Source: Burkholderia pyrrocinia (GTDB lineage Bacteria; Pseudomonadota; Gammaproteobacteria; Burkholderiales; Burkholderiaceae). From it: a stretch of 64,000 nucleotides of DNA. A model generated the notes under the pieces. The model did not search any database. It was given only the letters and a program-made list of their open reading frames with translations, and was not told the DNA's origin. Below are positions 8,554 through 18,927 of this stretch, in pieces. The stretch is taken from contig NZ_CP070977.1 of the NCBI RefSeq assembly GCF_018417535.1, positions 1,736,001 to 1,800,000 of the forward strand, read 5' to 3'. The translations under genes were made by a program, and so were the position numbers. The stretch's first letter is position 1, and each line of letters starts with the position of its first letter.

Positions 8554-9579
8554 ATGACCTCGACCATCAAGGATGTCGCTGCCCTCGCGGGCTTCTCGAT
8601 CGCCACCGTCTCGCGCGCGATCAACGCACCGCATACCGTCAGCCCCGCCACGCTGCAGACGATCCGCACCGCGATCGACACGCTGCAGTTCCGCCCGAGC
8701 CCGCTCGGCCGGCAACTGCGCGGCGAACGCACGCGGCTCATCGGCGTCGTCGTGCCGACGCTGTCGAATCCCGTGTTCGCCGACTGCCTGCAAGGCATCG
8801 ACGAGCTCGCGACGGCGGCCGGCTTCAAGCTGATCCTGATGACGACCGAGTACGACGCGGCGCGCGAGCGTCACGCGATCGAGACGCTGCGCGAGCAGCG
8901 CGTCGAAGGGCTGATCCTCACCGTCGCCGACGCGGACACGCACCCGCTGCTCGACATGCTCGACCGCGACGGCCCGCATTACGTGCTGATGCACAACGAT
9001 ACGCAGCGCCGCCCGTCGGTGTCGGTCGACAACCGCAGCGCCGCCTATGACGGCGTGCGGCTGCTGACCGCGTGCGGTCACCGCCGCGTGCTGATGCTGG
9101 CCGGCTCGCTTGCCGCGTCGGATCGCGCGCGCCAGCGCCATCTCGGTTATGCGCAGGCACTCGAGGAAATCGGCGTCGCCACGCTGCCGCCGGTCGAAGT
9201 CGACTTCAACGCGCCCGAGCTGCCCGACGCGGTGCTCGCGCATCTGACCTCGCACGCGACGCGCCCGACCGCCCTCTTCTGCAGCAACGACCTGCTGGCG
9301 ATGGTCGTGATGCGCGGCCTGCGCCGCGCGGGCTTCTCGATCCCGGACGACCTGTCGGTGCTCGGCTTCGACGGCATCGCGATCGGCGAATTGCTCGCGC
9401 CGCCGCTCGCGAGCGTCGCGACGCCGAACCGCGACATCGGCCGCCACGCGTGGCGGCGTCTCGTCGAATGCATCGGCGGCGCGACGATCGAACGCACGTC
9501 GCTGATCCTGCCGCACGCGGTGCGCGACGGCGCGACGGTTGCGCCGCCGGCCACCGACGTGCAATTGCGCAAGGCCTGA
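8554..9579 (+). CDS. LacI-family transcriptional regulator
   Basis: A 341-residue regulator. The N-terminal LacI helix-turn-helix is MTSTIKDVAALAGFSIATVSRAINAP, with hinge-helix region SPLGRQLRG, then a periplasmic-binding-protein-like effector domain (LIGVVVPTLSNPVFADCLQGI; ALFCSNDLLAMVVMRGLRRAG; LSVLGFDGIAIG). The ATG at 8554 puts the HTH at residue 4, as usual. The longer in-frame start at 8443 would put the operators inside the gene and is rejected. Only 74 bp separate it from the ABC binding protein, so it likely heads and autoregulates the operon. The effector may be the transported solute or its product. Confidence 0.92.
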   Translation: MTSTIKDVAALAGFSIATVSRAINAPHTVSPATLQTIRTAIDTLQFRPSPLGRQLRGERTRLIGVVVPTLSNPVFADCLQGIDELATAAGFKLILMTTEYDAARERHAIETLREQRVEGLILTVADADTHPLLDMLDRDGPHYVLMHNDTQRRPSVSVDNRSAAYDGVRLLTACGHRRVLMLAGSLAASDRARQRHLGYAQALEEIGVATLPPVEVDFNAPELPDAVLAHLTSHATRPTALFCSNDLLAMVVMRGLRRAGFSIPDDLSVLGFDGIAIGELLAPPLASVATPNRDIGRHAWRRLVECIGGATIERTSLILPHAVRDGATVAPPATDVQLRKA

Positions 9580-9653
9580 ACGCACGGGCCGTGCCACCAC
9601 GCACGCCGACCACCACCCCACCCCAGCGCTACACACTCGCCCGGAGACCTGCC

Positions 9654-10682
9654 GTGTCCTTTCGCCTGACCTCGCTGCTGCGCGCGCTCGCCGCGCCGCT
9701 CGCCTGCGCCGCGCTCATCGCCGGCGCGCCCGCCGCCCACGCCGACGAAACGGCGATCTGCTACAACTGCCCGCCCGAATGGGCCGACTGGGCCGCGCAG
9801 ATCGCGGCGATCAAGCAGAAGACCGGCATCCGCGTGCCGTTCGACAACAAGAATTCGGGCCAGTCGATCGCGCAACTGATCGCCGAGCAGAAGAGCCCGG
9901 TCGCCGACGTCGTCTACCTCGGCGTGTCGTCGGCATTCCAGGCGAAGGACAAGGGCGTGATCGCGCCGTACAAGCCCGCGCACTGGAACGACATTCCCGC
10001 GAACCTGAAGGACCCGCAAGGCTACTGGTTCGCGATCCACTCGGGCACGCTCGGCTTCTTCGTGAACAAGGACGCGCTCGACGGCAAGCCGGTGCCGCGC
10101 TCGTGGGCCGACCTGCTGAAGCCCGAATACAAGGGCATGGTCGGCTATCTCGATCCGTCCAGCGCATTCGTCGGCTACGCGGGTGCGGTGGCCGTCAACC
10201 AGGCGCTCGGCGGCAGCCTCGACAACTTCAAGCCGGCGCTCGACTGGTTCCGCAAGCTGAAGGCGAACGCGCCGATCGTGCCGAAACAGACCGCGTATGC
10301 GCGCGTGCTGTCCGGCGAGATTCCGATCCTGCTCGACTACGACTTCGACGCATATCGCGCGAAGTACAAGGACAACGCGAACGTCGAATTCGTGATTCCG
10401 AAGGAAGGCACGATCGCGGTGCCGTACGTGATGAGCCTCGTGAAGGGCGCGCCGCACGACGCGAACGGCAAGAAGGTGCTCGACTTCGTGCTGTCCGACG
10501 AAGGCCAGAAGCTGTGGGCCAACGCGTACCTGCGCCCGGTGCGCGCGCAGGCGCTCGGCGCCGACGTCGCCGCGAAGTTCCTGCCGGCGAGCGAGTATGC
10601 GCGTGCGAAGCCGGTCGACTTCGGCAAGATGGCGGCCGGCCAGCAGGCGTTCGGCCAGCAGTACCTGCAGGTGATGCAGTAA
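9654..10682 (+). CDS. ABC transporter periplasmic substrate-binding protein (type 1 family)
   Basis: A 342-residue binding protein starting at a GTG at 9654, with GGAG 7 nt upstream. The Sec signal peptide ends near AAHA-DE (residues 26-28). The mature start ETAICYNCPPEWADW has an unusual CxxC pair. The fold is that of PotD/FbpA-like extracellular solute-binding proteins (VADVVYLGVSSAFQAKDKGVIAPYKP; GYWFAIHSGTLGFFVNKDAL; IPILLDYDFDAYRAK). It is followed by two permeases, an ATPase and a phosphodiesterase, so the ligand is probably a phosphodiester or phosphonate-type solute. That is inference from the neighbourhood, not from ligand residues. Confidence 0.88.
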   Translation: MSFRLTSLLRALAAPLACAALIAGAPAAHADETAICYNCPPEWADWAAQIAAIKQKTGIRVPFDNKNSGQSIAQLIAEQKSPVADVVYLGVSSAFQAKDKGVIAPYKPAHWNDIPANLKDPQGYWFAIHSGTLGFFVNKDALDGKPVPRSWADLLKPEYKGMVGYLDPSSAFVGYAGAVAVNQALGGSLDNFKPALDWFRKLKANAPIVPKQTAYARVLSGEIPILLDYDFDAYRAKYKDNANVEFVIPKEGTIAVPYVMSLVKGAPHDANGKKVLDFVLSDEGQKLWANAYLRPVRAQALGADVAAKFLPASEYARAKPVDFGKMAAGQQAFGQQYLQVMQ

Positions 10683-10699
10683 GCGGCGGGACGCAACCG

Positions 10700-11524
10700 A
10701 TGCTCGACCTGACTTTCCCGCTGCGCTGGCGCGTCGCGCTCGTCGCGCCGGCGCTCGCGGTATTCGCCGCGTTCTGGCTGCTGCCGATGGCGGCGCTCGT
10801 GCAGGTGTCCGCCGACGGCGCGTTCTTCTCGCAGTACGCCGCGCTGCTCGGCAATGCGCGCTACATGAAGAGCCTCGGCGAAACCGTCGCGCTGTCCGCA
10901 GGCGTCACGCTCGCGACGCTCGCGCTGTCGACGATCTCGGGCCTGCTGCTCGCACGCCGCGAATTCGCGGGCAAGCGCGTGCTGCTCGCGCTGCTCACGT
11001 TTCCGCTCGCGTTCCCGGGCGTCGTCGTCGGCTTCATGGTGATCATGCTCGCGGGGCGTCAGGGGCTGATCGGCATGCTGTCCGCGAAGCTCACGGGCGA
11101 CAAGTGGGTGTTCGCGTATTCGGTCGCGGGCCTGTTCGTCGGCTACCTGTACTTCTCGATTCCGCGCGTGATCGTCACCGTGATCGCGGCCGCGTCGAAG
11201 CTCGACGCGTCGCTCGAGGAAGCCGCGCGCTCGCTCGGCGCGTCGCCGTGGCACATCTTTGTCGACATCGTGCTGCCCGCGCTCGCGCCGAGCCTGATCG
11301 CGGCCGGCGCGATCTGCTTCGCGACCGCGATGGGCGCATTCGGCACCGCGTTCACGCTCGCCACCGACCTGAACGTGCTGCCGATGACGATCTACACCGA
11401 GTTCACGCTGAACGCGAACATCGCGACGGCGGCCGGCCTGTCGATCGTGCTCGGCATCGTCACCTGGGCCGTGCTCGCGCTCGCGCGCCGCTTCACCGGC
11501 CACACCGCCGCCGCCGCGGCCTGA
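10700..11524 (+). CDS. ABC transporter permease (first)
   Basis: A 274-residue inner-membrane permease with about six transmembrane helices. It carries the cytoplasmic EAA loop EEAARSLGASPWHIFVDIVLPALAPSL near residues 173-197, which docks the ATPase. I took the ATG at 10700, 17 nt after the binding-protein stop; the upstream open frame is a shadow of that gene. It works with the second permease and the ATPase of this cluster. No substrate-defining residues are recognised. Confidence 0.88.
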   Translation: MLDLTFPLRWRVALVAPALAVFAAFWLLPMAALVQVSADGAFFSQYAALLGNARYMKSLGETVALSAGVTLATLALSTISGLLLARREFAGKRVLLALLTFPLAFPGVVVGFMVIMLAGRQGLIGMLSAKLTGDKWVFAYSVAGLFVGYLYFSIPRVIVTVIAAASKLDASLEEAARSLGASPWHIFVDIVLPALAPSLIAAGAICFATAMGAFGTAFTLATDLNVLPMTIYTEFTLNANIATAAGLSIVLGIVTWAVLALARRFTGHTAAAAA

Positions 11525-11534
11525 GGATTCCTGC

Positions 11535-12434
11535 ATGCAATCGCTTTCCGGCTCTTCCGCGCCGTCGCCGGCGCCCGCTCCTGCGCAGGCGAACGGCGGC
11601 GTCGCACGGCGCGCGCCGCACGTCACGGGCGCGCGTGCGATCGCCGCGCTGCAATGGGGCGTCACGCTGCTGCTGTGCGCGTTCCTGATCGTACCCGTCG
11701 TGATGTCGGTGCTCGCGGGCCTGACCGTCAACTACTTCCGCGGACTGTCGAGCGGCCTCACGCTGCGCTGGCTCGAACAGGTATGGCAGCAGTATCACGG
11801 CTCGGTCGCGCTGTCGCTCTATGTCGCGTTCGCGACGCTCGCGATCGTGCTCGCGGTCGGCGTGCCGGCCGGCTATGCGCTCGCGCGCAGCAAGAGCCGC
11901 GTCGCGCGCGCGATCGAGGAAGCGCTCGTGCTGCCGGTCGCGCTGCCGGGCCTCGCGTCGGCGCTCGCGCTGCTGGTCGTGTACGGCGGCTTCACCGCGT
12001 TCCGGATGAGCCTGTGGTTCATCGTCGTCGGCCACGTCGTGTTCACGCTGCCGTTCATGGTGCGCGCTGTCGCGGCCGTCGCCGCCGGCGCCGACCTGCG
12101 CACGCTCGAGGAAGGCGCGGCCAGCCTCGGCGCGTCGTTCGTCACGCGCTTCGTCACGATCGTGCTGCCGAACCTGCGCCCCGGCATCGTCGCGGGCGCA
12201 CTCGCGGTGCTCACGCTGTCGATCGGCGAATTCAACCTCACGTGGATGCTGCACACGCCCGACACGAAGACGCTGCCCGTCGGGCTCGCCGATACCTATG
12301 CGTCGCTGCGCCTCGAAGTCGGCAGCGCGTACACGATCCTGTTCCTGCTGATGACGCTGCCGCTCCTCGTCGCGATGCAGTGGCTCGGCGTCGATCCGTC
12401 CGGCACGCGTGCGCTCAAGCGGCGCCCGCGTTGA
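11535..12434 (+). CDS. ABC transporter permease (second)
   Basis: A 299-residue permease with a 30-residue Ala/Pro/Ser-rich cytoplasmic leader and about six membrane helices. The EAA loop is EEGAASLGASFVTRFVTIVLPNLRPGI near residue 195. It starts 10 nt after the first permease and ends 13 nt before the ATPase, so the three are one transcription unit. Together the two permeases form the heterodimeric channel. Confidence 0.88.
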   Translation: MQSLSGSSAPSPAPAPAQANGGVARRAPHVTGARAIAALQWGVTLLLCAFLIVPVVMSVLAGLTVNYFRGLSSGLTLRWLEQVWQQYHGSVALSLYVAFATLAIVLAVGVPAGYALARSKSRVARAIEEALVLPVALPGLASALALLVVYGGFTAFRMSLWFIVVGHVVFTLPFMVRAVAAVAAGADLRTLEEGAASLGASFVTRFVTIVLPNLRPGIVAGALAVLTLSIGEFNLTWMLHTPDTKTLPVGLADTYASLRLEVGSAYTILFLLMTLPLLVAMQWLGVDPSGTRALKRRPR

Positions 12435-12447
12435 ACCTTCCGTTCCC

Positions 12448-13479
<1,032 letters not shown>

Positions 13480-13566
13480 TGCAGTTCGAATGCACCACGC
13501 ATGCACCACCCCACTGCGGCGCATGACGCCGCACCCACAATAACCAGACGATTCCGAGAAACGACG

Positions 13567-14391
13567 ATGCTGCTAGCTCAAATCAGCGATCTCCACATCA
13601 AGCGACCGGGTCAGCTCGCGTACCGGCGCGTCGACACGGCGGCCGCGCTCGCGCGCTGCATCGCGAAGCTGAACGCGCTCGTGCCGCGCCCCGACGCCGT
13701 GCTCGTCACCGGCGACCTGACCGACTTCGGCCACGACGACGAATACGGCAACCTGCGCGACCTGCTCGCGCCGCTCGAGATTCCGTATTACCTGATGGTC
13801 GGCAATCACGACGACCGCGCCGGGCTGCGCCGCGCGTTCGCCGATCGCGCCGAACTGCAGGACGGCGAATTCGTGCAGTACGCGTTCGACGTCGGCGCGG
13901 TGCGCGTGCTCGCGCTCGATTCGCAGGTGCCCGGCGCGAGCTACGGCGACCTGTGCGATGCACGGCTCGCGTGGCTCGCCGCGCAGCTCGACGCCGCGCG
14001 CGATCGCCCGGTGATCGTCGCACTGCATCACCCGCCGTTCGCATCGGGGATCGGCCACATGGACGCGCTGCGCCTCGCGCCCGCCGCCGCCGCGAAACTC
14101 GACGCGCTGCTGCGCGGTTACCCGAACGTCGAGCGCGTGCTGTGCGGCCACGTGCACCGTACGATGTTCACGCGTTTCGGCGGCACGCTCGCGTCGGCCG
14201 TGCCGGCGCCCGCGCATCAGGTCGCATTCGACCTGCGAACCGACGCGCCGTCCGCGTTCCGGCTCGAACCGCCGGCGTTCGCGGTGCACTGCTATGCGCC
14301 GGATACGGGGATGACATCGCACCACGTGTATGTGGACGAAGGCGCCGGGCCGTATCCGTTCTACGAGCCGACGGGGGAACTGGTCGACTGA
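13567..14391 (+). CDS. Calcineurin-like cyclic/glycerophosphodiester phosphodiesterase, GpdQ type
   Basis: A 274-residue binuclear metallophosphoesterase. Metal ligands appear in the family order: D8 and H10 (SDLHIKR), D50 (VTGDLTD), N80 and H81 (VGNHDD), H154/H155 (ALHHPP), H195 and H197 (CGHVHR). The numbering is almost identical to what I recall for GpdQ, the glycerophosphodiesterase of Enterobacter aerogenes. The ATG at 13567 follows GAGAAACGACG; a start at 13501 is possible but extends before the first metal strand. Cytoplasmic (no signal peptide). As last gene of the LacI-ABC cluster it probably hydrolyses the imported phosphodiester, for example glycerophospho-alcohols. The physiological substrate is inferred. 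Confidence 0.88.
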   Translation: MLLAQISDLHIKRPGQLAYRRVDTAAALARCIAKLNALVPRPDAVLVTGDLTDFGHDDEYGNLRDLLAPLEIPYYLMVGNHDDRAGLRRAFADRAELQDGEFVQYAFDVGAVRVLALDSQVPGASYGDLCDARLAWLAAQLDAARDRPVIVALHHPPFASGIGHMDALRLAPAAAAKLDALLRGYPNVERVLCGHVHRTMFTRFGGTLASAVPAPAHQVAFDLRTDAPSAFRLEPPAFAVHCYAPDTGMTSHHVYVDEGAGPYPFYEPTGELVD

Positions 14392-14577
14392 CCGCGTGAA
14401 GCACATGCAATGACGGGCGCCCGGTCATGCCGCTTGTACCGGTTGTGCCGGTTCGCCGCCCGCCCGGCAGGATTCACGTGGCTCCGGTATGATCGGCAGC
14501 CTCGGCCGGCGCCCGGCCCGCCTGCGCACCCGATGCGTGCGCCGCGCGCCGCGCCGCCCCACTTCGCCCGCGCAGCC

Positions 14578-15777
14578 ATGTCCACCGCCTCCACCGACCG
14601 TCCGGCCAACGCCGCCTCGCCCCACTACTCGCGCAGCCTGCTGTTGCTGCTCGCGACGATCGCGGGCGTGTCCGTCGCGAACATCTACTACAACCAGCCG
14701 CTGCTCGAGAGCTTCCGCTCGGCCTTTCCCGACGGCGCGTCGTGGATCGGCGCGGTGCCGACCGCGACGCAGCTCGGTTATGCGGCCGGCATGTTCCTGC
14801 TCGCGCCGCTCGGCGACCGTTTCGACCGCCGCGGGCTGATCCTGATGCAGATCGCCGGCCTGTCGGTCGCGCTGATCGTGGCGGCCGCCGCGCCGTCGCT
14901 GGCCGTGCTTGCGGTCGCGAGCCTCGCGATCGGCGTGCTCGCGACCATCGCGCAACAGGCCGTGCCGTTCGCGGCCGAGATCGCGCCGCCCGCCGAACGC
15001 GGGCACGCGGTCGGCACCGTGATGAGCGGCCTGCTGCTCGGCATCCTGCTCGCGCGCACGGCCGCCGGCTTCGTCGCCGAGTATTTCGGCTGGCGCGCGG
15101 TGTTCGCCGCGTCGGTCGCGGCGCTCGTCGCGCTGGCGGCCGTGATCGTGTTGCGGCTGCCGCGCAGCTCGCCGACGTCGACGCTGCCGTACGGCAAACT
15201 GCTCGGCTCGATGTGGCATCTGGCGGTCGAACTGCGCGGGCTGCGCGAGGCGTCGCTGACGGGCGCCGCGCTGTTCGCGGCGTTCAGCGCGTTCTGGCCC
15301 GTGCTCACGCTGCTGCTCGCCGGCGCGCCGTTCCATCTCGGTCCGCAGGCTGCCGGCCTGTTCGGGATCGTCGGCGCGGCGGGTGCGCTCGCGGCACCCT
15401 ACGCGGGCCGCTTCGCGGACAAGCGCGGCCCGCGCGCGATCATCTCGCTCGCGATCGCGCTGCTCGCGCTGTCGTTCGTGATCTTCGCGCTGTCGGGCTC
15501 GAGCCTCGTCGGGCTCGTGATCGGCGTGATCGTGCTGGATGTCGGCGTGCAGGCCGCGCAGATCTCGAACCAGTCGCGCATCTATGCGCTGAAGCCCGAG
15601 GCGCGCAGCCGCGTCAACACCGTGTACATGGTGTGCTATTTCATCGGCGGCGCGCTCGGCTCGTCGGCCGGCGTCGCCGCATGGCGCGCATTCGGCTGGA
15701 CCGGCATGTGCGCGGCCGGGCTGCTGTTCACCGCGCTCGCGGGCTGGTTCCACCATCGCGGCGGCCGGCGCGGCTGA
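14578..15777 (+). CDS. MFS transporter (YNFM-like putative drug/metabolite exporter)
   Basis: A 399-residue major facilitator with 12 predicted membrane helices. The first is LLLLLATIAGVSVANIYYNQPLL; the loop 2-3 motif is LGDRFDRRGL, and a second-half counterpart is GRFADKRGPRA. IYYNQPLL near the first helix is typical of the YNFM/AraJ-like branch. The start is uncertain: an in-frame ATG at 14533 would add 15 residues, and neither has a clear ribosome site. It is separate from the preceding cluster (about 190 bp gap) and converges on the EamA gene. Substrate unknown. Confidence 0.85.
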   Translation: MSTASTDRPANAASPHYSRSLLLLLATIAGVSVANIYYNQPLLESFRSAFPDGASWIGAVPTATQLGYAAGMFLLAPLGDRFDRRGLILMQIAGLSVALIVAAAAPSLAVLAVASLAIGVLATIAQQAVPFAAEIAPPAERGHAVGTVMSGLLLGILLARTAAGFVAEYFGWRAVFAASVAALVALAAVIVLRLPRSSPTSTLPYGKLLGSMWHLAVELRGLREASLTGAALFAAFSAFWPVLTLLLAGAPFHLGPQAAGLFGIVGAAGALAAPYAGRFADKRGPRAIISLAIALLALSFVIFALSGSSLVGLVIGVIVLDVGVQAAQISNQSRIYALKPEARSRVNTVYMVCYFIGGALGSSAGVAAWRAFGWTGMCAAGLLFTALAGWFHHRGGRRG

Positions 15778-15798
15778 GCGCGCCCGGCAGCACTGGCG

Positions 15799-16971
15799 TC
15801 ACGCGTCGGCGCGGGGCGCGGCCGGTTCGCCGGCGGGCGGCGGCGCGAATGCCGGTGGCGGGTCCATGACCACGGCCGGATCCATCACGGCAGCCGGTGT
15901 CGGTACCGCAAGCGGGACGGCGGAAGGCGCCAGGATGGGTGCCGCCTCGGGCATCTCGATCTGATCGGGTGCGGACGCAACGTCCGCCGCCGACGCGGCC
16001 GCCACGGCCGTCGAGCCGACAGCCGCCGCGCGTGCCGCGGGCCGGCGCGCCGGATCGAACACGAACGACAGCCCGACGCTGCCGAGGATCGCGACGGTCG
16101 CGACCACGGTCGCCATCGTCACGGGTTCGCCAAGCAGCAGCGCACCGAGCGCGACCGCGACGATCGGGTTCACGTACATGCAGCTGCTCGCGATGATCGG
16201 GCTCGTGTGGCGGATCAGGTAGCCGTACGCGACATACGCGGCCATCGTGCAGAACACCATCAGGTACAGAAACGCGAACACCGGCCCGGCCATCACGTGT
16301 TCGATGCGTTCGCCGATCAACCACGCGACGAGCGTCGAAATCAGGCCGCCGAGGCCGATCTGCAGCGACGTCGACAGAAACAGGTCGGACGGCAGCTTGA
16401 GCCGCGTCGCGAGGTGCGCGCCGCCCGCCCAGAACAGTGCGCCGGCCAGCACGCAGATCGTGCCGAGCGCCGAATTCTGCGCCGCCGCGCCGCCCGAATT
16501 CAGCACGACGATGCCGACCATCCCGAGCGCGACCGCCGCCCACTCGCCCTTCGTTACCGGCCGGCCGGCCACCGCCGCGATCACGGTCGCGAACAGCGGC
16601 ACCGTCGCCACCATCACCGCGGCCGAGCCGCTGCTGACCGAGCTGATCCCGAGCGCGATCGTGCCGGACGACAGCGCGACGAGCATCGTGCCGACGATCC
16701 CCGCATTGCGGATCTCCAGCAGCGTCGGCCATTCGGGCTTGCGCCGCAGCGCGAAGATGAACAGGCCGATCCCGCCGAGCAGGTTGCGCAGCCCCGACAG
16801 CAGCAGCGGCGGGAACGACTGCAGCGCGAAATGCAGGCCGCTGTAGGTCGAACCCCAGACGAAATAGATGAATACGAGCGCGAGCGCGACGCGGCCGCCG
16901 CGGCTTTGCGGCAGGCGGATCCGGAACGAAAGGCGCGCGAGGAAATCGAGGAGACGGTCGAGCGGCGTCAT
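15799..16971 (-). CDS. EamA/DMT-family transporter with Ala/Pro-rich C-terminal tail
   Basis: A 390-residue protein. Two EamA repeats give about ten membrane helices (ALALVFIYFVWGSTYSGLHFALQSFPPLL; LALGISSVSSGSAAVMVATVPLF; CMYVNPIVAVALGALLLGEPVT), the typical drug/metabolite exporter pattern. After the last helix an unusual tail of about 80 residues is rich in Ala, Pro and Val and probably disordered in the cytoplasm. I chose the ATG at 16971 (MTPLDRLL) because the open frame upstream is Arg-rich shadow sequence. It is convergent with the MFS gene; substrate unknown. Confidence 0.85.
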   Translation of the reverse strand: MTPLDRLLDFLARLSFRIRLPQSRGGRVALALVFIYFVWGSTYSGLHFALQSFPPLLLSGLRNLLGGIGLFIFALRRKPEWPTLLEIRNAGIVGTMLVALSSGTIALGISSVSSGSAAVMVATVPLFATVIAAVAGRPVTKGEWAAVALGMVGIVVLNSGGAAAQNSALGTICVLAGALFWAGGAHLATRLKLPSDLFLSTSLQIGLGGLISTLVAWLIGERIEHVMAGPVFAFLYLMVFCTMAAYVAYGYLIRHTSPIIASSCMYVNPIVAVALGALLLGEPVTMATVVATVAILGSVGLSFVFDPARRPAARAAAVGSTAVAAASAADVASAPDQIEMPEAAPILAPSAVPLAVPTPAAVMDPAVVMDPPPAFAPPPAGEPAAPRADA

Positions 16972-17304
16972 CGTGCAACCCGCCCGCACGTCGCGCCGCG
17001 TGCTCCGCTGAAAGACGCCGGCAATGCCGGCAAACGGTCCTGGCGGGACCGGGGAGGCAGAGCGAACGTGCGGAACGACATGGCAGTGCGAACGGCGACG
17101 AAAGAGAACCGGCAAGCGGCGGCAGAGGGACAAAAAAACGCGCGCAACCGCTTCGGCTGCGCACGCTCGGCATTATGGCATCAAGGATTCGAAAGCATCG
17201 TCAGACCTGCCTGAAAGGATAAGGACTGACGTTTCGGCGCGACATTTTGCGGCCGGCGGGCGGGTGAAATCAGGGGCCGGATGCGATGCCGAGCCATGCG
17301 CCGG
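16972..17304. other. Gene-free stretch upstream of the EamA gene
   Basis: About 330 bp without a supported gene. It holds the EamA promoter region and a minus-strand terminator-like hairpin (17132-17162, listed separately). Nothing else was recognised. Confidence 0.5.
17132..17162 (-). terminator. Probable rho-independent terminator of the molybdoenzyme operon
   Basis: On the minus strand GCGCA-G-CCG, a 3-nt loop, CGG-T-TGCGC (one internal mismatch) is followed after a short GC spacer by seven T. It lies 143 bp downstream of the oxidoreductase stop at 17305, in the right orientation for that operon. Confidence 0.5.
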
Positions 17305-18093
17305 TCACGATCCGCCGAACCAGTTGTACCCCTGATCGACCCAGTAGCCGCCCGGAAACGTATCGGTCACGAAGATTTCCATGATGTGCTTCGGGTTCTT
17401 GTAGCCGAGCTTGGTCGGCATCCGCAGCTTCATCGGGAAGCCGAATTCCGGCGGCAGGCGGCGGCCGTCGTAGTCGAACGCGAGCAGCGTCTGCGGATGC
17501 AGCGCGGTCGGCATGTCGATGCTCTCGTAGTAGTCGTCCGCGCACTTGAAGCCGACGTATTTCGCATGCGTATCGGCGCCTGCGCGTGCGAGGAATGCGC
17601 CAAACGGCGTGCCGCCCCAACGGCCGATCGCGCTCCACCCTTCCACGCAGATATGCCGCGTGATCTGCTCCGCGTGCGGCAGCGCGCGAAGCTCGTCGAG
17701 CGTCCACACGCGCTTGCCCGTCACGCGGCCGGACAGCACGAGCCGATAGGTCGATTCATCGACGTGCGGCACGTCGTCGATCCCGTAGTACGCGTTGAAC
17801 GGGAACGGCCGCGTGATGTCGGCTTCGGTGTAAGTCGGCGCGAGCCGGTCGGGGCTGAACAGCCACGCCTGCACGCGATCGTTCATGCGCGACACCTTCT
17901 CGAGGAACGTGTTGACCGACGCGTCGTCCTGCAGCGTGCAGCCGGTCAGCATCGTCAGGCCGCCGAGCGTCAGCACGCGCCGGTTGAACAGCCGCCGCGA
18001 CGGCATCTCGAGCTCGCGGCGCACGTCGAGTTCGAGCGACTTCCGGTCGAGGGTCCACAGCGGGCGGTCGCGCTTGTGTTCGGATTCGGACAT
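17305..18093 (-). CDS. Sulfite oxidase-like molybdopterin-dependent oxidoreductase
   Basis: A 262-residue protein of the YedY/MsrP-sulfite oxidase fold. The likely molybdenum-ligating Cys lies in RHICVEGWSAIGRWGG, followed by KYVGFKCADDYYESIDMPTALHPQTLLAFDYDG and GFPMKLRMPTKLGYKNPKHIMEIFVTD, all conserved blocks of the family. The N-terminus SRRLFNRRVLTLGGLTMLTGC has twin-arginine character followed by a lipobox-like LTGC, so it is likely exported folded and perhaps lipid-anchored. The start ATG at 18093 is preceded by a GGAAATCAT stretch. It sits 29 nt after the cytochrome b gene on the same strand, so electrons probably pass from that membrane cytochrome. Substrate (sulfoxide or other) unknown. 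Confidence 0.85.
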   Translation of the reverse strand: MSESEHKRDRPLWTLDRKSLELDVRRELEMPSRRLFNRRVLTLGGLTMLTGCTLQDDASVNTFLEKVSRMNDRVQAWLFSPDRLAPTYTEADITRPFPFNAYYGIDDVPHVDESTYRLVLSGRVTGKRVWTLDELRALPHAEQITRHICVEGWSAIGRWGGTPFGAFLARAGADTHAKYVGFKCADDYYESIDMPTALHPQTLLAFDYDGRRLPPEFGFPMKLRMPTKLGYKNPKHIMEIFVTDTFPGGYWVDQGYNWFGGS

Positions 18094-18122
18094 GATGATT
18101 TCCTTCGGCACCTTCGTGCCGT

Positions 18123-18755
18123 TCAACGGCCGCGCAGCATCGCGAGCAGCGAGCGCGGCACCAGCAGCGCCATCGCGACATGCACGACGAAGAACGCGAC
18201 GAGCAGCGACATCGCCCAGAAATGCACGACGCGCGCGTTGTCGTAACCGCCGAACAGTTCGCGCAGCAGCGGGAACTGCACGGATTTCCAGATCGCGAGC
18301 CCCGACAGCACCAGCACGACGAGATCGACGATCGCGGTCAGGTACGCCGCGCGCTGCACCGCGTTGTAGACGCTCAGGTCGGCATGCGACAGCCGCCCGC
18401 CGAGCGCCGCGCGCACGTCGCGCCACACGGATGCCGGCGTGACCGGCAGCATCTTGCGCACAAGCCGCCCGGTCGCAAGCGACATCGCCAGGTAGAACAG
18501 CCCGTTGCCGACGAGCAGCCACATCGCCGCGAAATGCCATTGCAGCGCGCCGCCGAGCCAGCCGCCGATCGTGATGCCGTGAGGAAACGTGAACGGCGGA
18601 TAGATCGGCGACGCGTCGTAGATGCGCCAGCCGGACAGCGCCATCAGCACGGCCGCGAGCGCGTTGAGCCAGTGGCTCGCGCGCACCCACAGCGGATGGA
18701 TCGGGCGCGCGGGCGGCGTGGCGGCCGCGCGCCCGGTGGCGGGAACGGTTTGCAT
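18123..18755 (-). CDS. Cytochrome b561-type membrane protein (partner of molybdoenzyme)
   Basis: A 210-residue protein with about four membrane helices and His residues placed for haem b ligation: HPLWVRASHWLNALAAVLMALSGWRIY (helix 1), WHFAAMWLLVGNGLFYLAM (helix 2) and VHFWAMSLLVAFFVVHVAMALL (helix 4). This is the DUF4405/cytochrome b561 (Ni-hydrogenase type) pattern. The ATG at 18755 follows GGGAG. It is just upstream of the sulfite-oxidase-like gene, as in MsrPQ-like and related systems, and should be its quinol-linked electron donor (inference). Confidence 0.85.
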   Translation of the reverse strand: MQTVPATGRAAATPPARPIHPLWVRASHWLNALAAVLMALSGWRIYDASPIYPPFTFPHGITIGGWLGGALQWHFAAMWLLVGNGLFYLAMSLATGRLVRKMLPVTPASVWRDVRAALGGRLSHADLSVYNAVQRAAYLTAIVDLVVLVLSGLAIWKSVQFPLLRELFGGYDNARVVHFWAMSLLVAFFVVHVAMALLVPRSLLAMLRGR

Positions 18756-18927
18756 GATGAAAACTCCCGGAATGAGGCGACGGAGCGCGAGACGGGGCCG
18801 GAGACCGGCCAGGCGACGCATGCGCTGACGCGCAGCCGTGGCGCGTGCCTCGCGCGTCAGCCGGCACCGCGTGCCGTCCCGGCACGCAGCAGCGACACGC
18901 GCGTCGGCCGCGCTCCGTCCGTATCCG

